A stretch of 8,861 bases of DNA from JBBRLA01 sp038231615 (GTDB taxonomy: Bacteria > Myxococcota_A > Polyangia > Palsa-1104 > JAEUJZ01): positions 1 to 8,861 of the forward strand of contig JBBRLA010000347.1 in assembly GCA_038231615.1 (NCBI GenBank). Reading direction: 5' to 3'. Each line of letters starts with the position of its first letter. Within the stretch, counting starts at the first letter, position 1. This document shows, piece after piece, positions 6,876-8,861 of this stretch. The notes below the pieces were generated by a model, which worked only from the letters and a program-made list of their open reading frames with translations, was not told the DNA's origin and did not search any database. The position numbers and the translations under genes are program-made.

Positions 6876-7889
6876 TCAGACCAGCCGGGGGCCGCCGCTG
6901 CCCGGCTGGGCGCTTGCGGACACGTCCGAGAGGACCGACGGGGCGGCCGGGTTTTTCTGCTGGAAGTGCCGCGCCGCGGCAAAAAGCGCCTCTCGGGGCA
7001 GCACGATGCCCTGGCGCCACCGCATGGCGGTCTCCAGCATCGCCGCGTCCGCCGTGGCGGTATCGGCGGTCTGCGCGGCGGTGGCGCGCTGCCCGGCAAT
7101 CTGGGTCTTGCGCTGCAGCGCGGCCTGAATGACGTTCTCCAGTTCCACCAGCGCCGGGGCGAAGCAGTTGAGCAGGTGGTCCTTCTCGACCTGAGACACG
7201 GCGGGATCGTTCATGCGGCCATCGATGGCGGTCACCGCCCGATCCAGCAGAAAGACCATGAATGCACCCACGATCGACCGCTGATCCATGCCGGCGTTGG
7301 TCAGCTTCATGCCAAGGACCTTGAAGCTGGTGAAGAGGCGCCGCTTGGCCATCAGATCGACCAGCTTCTCGGGACCCACGGCACTGCCCGCGGGGACCGG
7401 CCCCACCGATGGCGTCGGGCCCAGCGCCACCACCCGCAGGGCGTCGGCCACGGTGACGGCGAAGCTGGAAAGCTGCGGCATGAGCTGGCGCAAGTAGATG
7501 CCTCTTTGCACGGCATTCATCGACCACAGCGGCAGGAACTTGTCGACCAGGACCGCCACGGAGGTGGTGGTCCGGTTCAACGCATCGGGGTCCTGCCGAA
7601 GCACCGCGTCCACCATGTCCACCCCACCGGGGGCCGTAGTGGCGCCCACGCGGACGGTGGCCAAGGTCTTGGGCAGCGGGGCCCGCTGCATGGTGGCGAT
7701 GAGCCGTGGATCGATGCGGCCGGTGATCTGCGGGCCCGGCGCGACACCGGACTTTTTGTGCCCGGGGTGTTTCGCATGGGTCGCGTGTTTCGCATGGGTC
7801 GCGTGGGTCGCGTGGCCGGGGGCATGGCCCGTCTGCCCCGGCACCGGCGGGATTATGGGGGGTTTTGGTGGTTTGACTGGCTGGCTCAC
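6876..7889 (-). CDS. Uncharacterised protein with His-periodic, Pro-rich N-terminus
   Basis: The gene encodes 337 residues from a GTG start that overlaps the TGA of gene 1 as GTGA. A strong GGAGG 9 bases upstream decides this start; the frame continues upstream but only as a shadow of gene 1. Residues 1-20 are Pro/Lys-rich. Residues 21-46 contain eight histidines, seven of them exactly three residues apart (26 to 44) in a HATHAK-type repeat, possibly a metal-binding or disordered linker. The rest (about 55-315) looks alpha-helical, with conserved-looking hydrophobic stretches (VAVLVDKFLPLWSMNAVQRG, 111-130; SIVGAFMVFLLDRAV, 205-219) and an Ala/Thr/Gln-rich helix (about 262-290). There is a single Cys (242). 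No signal peptide or clear membrane span is seen. I do not recognise the family. Its tight coupling to gene 1 suggests that the two products form a complex, and its place upstream of the TIR-MoxR-sensor genes suggests an accessory role in the same system. Confidence 0.85.
   Translation of the reverse strand: MSQPVKPPKPPIIPPVPGQTGHAPGHATHATHAKHATHAKHPGHKKSGVAPGPQITGRIDPRLIATMQRAPLPKTLATVRVGATTAPGGVDMVDAVLRQDPDALNRTTTSVAVLVDKFLPLWSMNAVQRGIYLRQLMPQLSSFAVTVADALRVVALGPTPSVGPVPAGSAVGPEKLVDLMAKRRLFTSFKVLGMKLTNAGMDQRSIVGAFMVFLLDRAVTAIDGRMNDPAVSQVEKDHLLNCFAPALVELENVIQAALQRKTQIAGQRATAAQTADTATADAAMLETAMRWRQGIVLPREALFAAARHFQQKNPAAPSVLSDVSASAQPGSGGPRLV
7767..7814 (-). repeat. Tandem 18-bp repeat encoding HATHAK units
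   Basis: The 18-base unit GTGTTTCGCATGGGTCGC (plus-strand reading) is present twice without a mismatch (7767-7784 and 7785-7802), followed by a partial, related copy (GTGGGTCGCGTG, 7803-7814). It lies in frame in gene 2 and encodes the period-3 histidine tract. Identity at the DNA level suggests a recent duplication and possible length variation between strains. Confidence 0.85.
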
Positions 7890-8566
7890 AGGATCTTTCC
7901 TCCCTTGTGCTGCGCTTCGTTGACAAAGGCGTCCACGACCTTGATCAGGTCGGCGTTGGACTGTCCTTGCTGGGCCTGATCCAGGTAGGGCTGTTTGGCG
8001 TTGGCGCTGGTGTTCTGCGCCTGCTGCTGCTGCTGGAGATAATCGTCGTAGAAGCGGAAGGCTTCCTCGAAAATCATGGCCAGGCTGGAGCGCCGATCCG
8101 CCGGCTGCTTCAGGTCCTGCACCTGCTGCCGGACCTGCCTCACGGTGGTCAGGCACAAGTCCTGTGCCGCCGCCCCGGCCAGGGCCTCGCCGAGCTGGCC
8201 GCCCTGATCGACGATCTGCCCGGCATAGACCAGGCGGCCGATGGCCTGATCCAGGGTCACCGCGCCGGTAAAGGCAGCCGGGGTGGCCTGGATCTCCTCG
8301 GCGATCTCCGGCGCCTGTGCCAGCCCGTCGGCCATCAGGGAAAGCACCCCGTAGATATCCGGAAAGCGCTGCCGGCCCACCGCCTGGGGATCGATGTCGG
8401 CGGGGTCGGGGTGCAGCACGTGGGTCAAAAGGGTCGTAGCCTGTTCCAGGCCGGCGGCCAGATCCGAGGTCGGGACTTGCAGGGTGAGATCGGGGTTGGG
8501 CTTGCGGACCTCGATCACTCCACGGAAGGCCTCCAGCAGCGTGGTCAGGTTGTCGTGTGTCTCCAT
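7886..8566 (-). CDS. Uncharacterised helical protein, first gene of the block
   Basis: The gene encodes 226 residues. An in-frame TAG six codons upstream leaves the ATG at 8566 as the first start; AAAGAGA just upstream may serve as a modest ribosome binding site. The protein appears soluble and largely alpha-helical, with no signal peptide or membrane span. It has an amphipathic N-terminal half (DLAAGLEQATTLLTHVL, 35-51), a central helical region rich in Ala/Gln (about 85-150), an aromatic acidic stretch IFEEAFRFYDDYL (165-177), a CAG-encoded Gln run (178-182) and a Gln/Asn-rich linker before the last helix. Its final codons (KGGK) contain the GGAGG ribosome binding site of gene 2, with which it overlaps by 4 bases. 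I do not recognise the family. It may be a partner or structural subunit of gene 2. Confidence 0.85.
   Translation of the reverse strand: METHDNLTTLLEAFRGVIEVRKPNPDLTLQVPTSDLAAGLEQATTLLTHVLHPDPADIDPQAVGRQRFPDIYGVLSLMADGLAQAPEIAEEIQATPAAFTGAVTLDQAIGRLVYAGQIVDQGGQLGEALAGAAAQDLCLTTVRQVRQQVQDLKQPADRRSSLAMIFEEAFRFYDDYLQQQQQAQNTSANAKQPYLDQAQQGQSNADLIKVVDAFVNEAQHKGGKIL
7899..7903 (-). promoter_or_regulatory. Ribosome binding site of gene 2
   Basis: GGAGG on the minus strand lies 9 bases before the GTG start at 7889, within the end of gene 1. Together with the GTGA overlap it supports translational coupling and fixes the GTG start. Confidence 0.75.
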
Positions 8567-8687
8567 AGCAATCTCTTTCGTCTAGTGAATGCCCGCATCC
8601 CAGCATGGCCGCCCGCGCAGGTCAATGCCCAAATGCATCGCAATCGACTCAACGCAAGACATCTGTACAGTGGGATTCTATATGCTC

Positions 8688-8716
8688 AGTATGAAAATTT
8701 TGCCCGCTCCGAGCAA
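8688..8716 (-). promoter_or_regulatory. Weak promoter candidate for genes 1-2
   Basis: On the minus strand TTGCTC (8716-8711) and CATACT (8693-8688) are separated by 17 bases, giving partial matches to the sigma-70 -35 and -10 boxes. A second -10-like TATAGA lies at 8682-8677 without a good -35. The leader would be about 115 bases. This is the AT-richest part of the upstream region, but the matches are modest. Confidence 0.3.
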
Positions 8717-8717
8717 A

Positions 8718-8736
8718 GCGTATAAAAAGCATACGC
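8718..8736. repeat. Inverted repeat GCGTAT-7-ATACGC, possible operator
   Basis: The perfect 6-bp arms GCGTAT (8718-8723) and ATACGC (8731-8736) flank 7 bases. The repeat lies directly upstream of the weak -35 element, where a dimeric activator or repressor could bind. No gene for a DNA-binding regulator is present in the window. Confidence 0.45.
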
Positions 8737-8745
8737 CCCCGTCCA

Positions 8746-8826
8746 TGCTCCGGCCCGGTTGAATAGCAATTCCGATCCCAATCCGATCCGATCCGATCCC
8801 CAATCAAGAAGCACCTGGCCGGAGCA
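8746..8826. repeat. 10-bp perfect inverted repeat enclosing a tandem repeat
   Basis: TGCTCCGGCC (8746-8755) and GGCCGGAGCA (8817-8826) are exact inverted copies with 61 bases between them. The interval includes the ATCCG tandem repeat. It could be the arms of a dispersed palindromic repeat or mini-element, or a chance pairing in GC-rich DNA. Confidence 0.5.
8781..8799. repeat. ATCCG pentanucleotide tandem repeat
   Basis: Three perfect ATCCG units and a fourth partial ATCC follow one another, with a related TCCGATCC at 8771-8778. It is a short microsatellite-like tract about 215 bases upstream of gene 1 and could vary in copy number. Confidence 0.8.
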
Positions 8827-8861
8827 GATTTTGGCGCACCCCCACAGCGACCGAGGGAGCG

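Larger units (their letters stand above)
8567..8861. other. Upstream non-coding region of the gene block
   Basis: No convincing gene is seen. The region is AT-richer around 8661-8735 than the coding DNA and holds several repeats and a weak promoter candidate, listed separately. It also has an 8-bp perfect palindrome CTGTACAG at 8663-8670. A minus-strand frame stays open from the window edge to a TGA at 8651-8649 (70 codons), but its composition is not like the neighbouring genes and no family is recognised. Confidence 0.6.

Noticed and set aside
6597..7979. 460-codon plus-strand open frame
   Set aside because: It runs antisense across parts of the TIR gene, the promoter gap, gene 2 and the end of gene 1, with low-complexity R/G/H-rich translation and no family similarity.
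7907..8725. 272-codon plus-strand open frame
   Set aside because: It is antisense to gene 1 and extends into the non-coding region. Gene 1 has the better start context and the GTGA coupling with gene 2.
8649..8861. Minus-strand frame open from the window edge (70 codons) as the end of another gene
   Set aside because: Its codon composition differs from the neighbours, it runs through the repeats and the promoter-like AT-rich stretch, and no family is recognised.

Overview
The window is GC-rich and carries a compact block of five genes on the minus strand, covering almost everything from 8566 down to 305. The coding density, GC-rich third positions and gene families suggest a high-GC bacterium, probably a proteobacterium. 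Systems of this kind are common in multicellular, filamentous or social lineages. The taxon cannot be fixed from the sequence.

Layout, in transcription order on the minus strand: (1) an uncharacterised 226-residue, mostly helical protein (8566-7886). (2) An uncharacterised 337-residue protein with a Pro-rich, histidine-periodic N-terminus (7889-6876), joined to gene 1 by a 4-base GTGA overlap. (3) After a 111-base gap holding a good promoter candidate, a TIR-like protein fused to an inactive-STAND (iSTAND)-like module (6764-5475). (4) A MoxR-type AAA+ ATPase (5472-4477), 2 bases downstream. (5) A 1388-residue membrane protein (4471-305), 5 bases downstream, with a degraded vWA-like domain inside the cell, three membrane segments, a long beta-rich PEGA-type stalk and a C-terminal formylglycine-generating-enzyme-like (SUMF1, C-type lectin fold) head. 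On the plus strand, a short reading frame (1-126) converges on the block. Bases 8567-8861 form the upstream non-coding region, with inverted and tandem repeats and a weak promoter candidate.

Genes 3-5 match the published idea of NTP-dependent ternary conflict systems, in which a STAND or iSTAND effector, a MoxR AAA+ ATPase and a vWA-containing or sensor protein are encoded together and are proposed to respond to invaders or other signals. My reading is that the SUMF1 head sits outside the inner membrane on a stalk and senses a ligand. The signal would pass through the membrane to the intracellular vWA-like domain, where the MoxR ATPase remodels or licenses the complex. The TIR-iSTAND protein would be the effector or adaptor. 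The head lacks the catalytic cysteines of true formylglycine-generating enzyme but keeps one of its structural disulfides, which fits a binding role. The roles of genes 1 and 2 are unknown, and they are the most novel part of the locus.

No RNA gene, CRISPR array, transposase or convincing intrinsic terminator was found.
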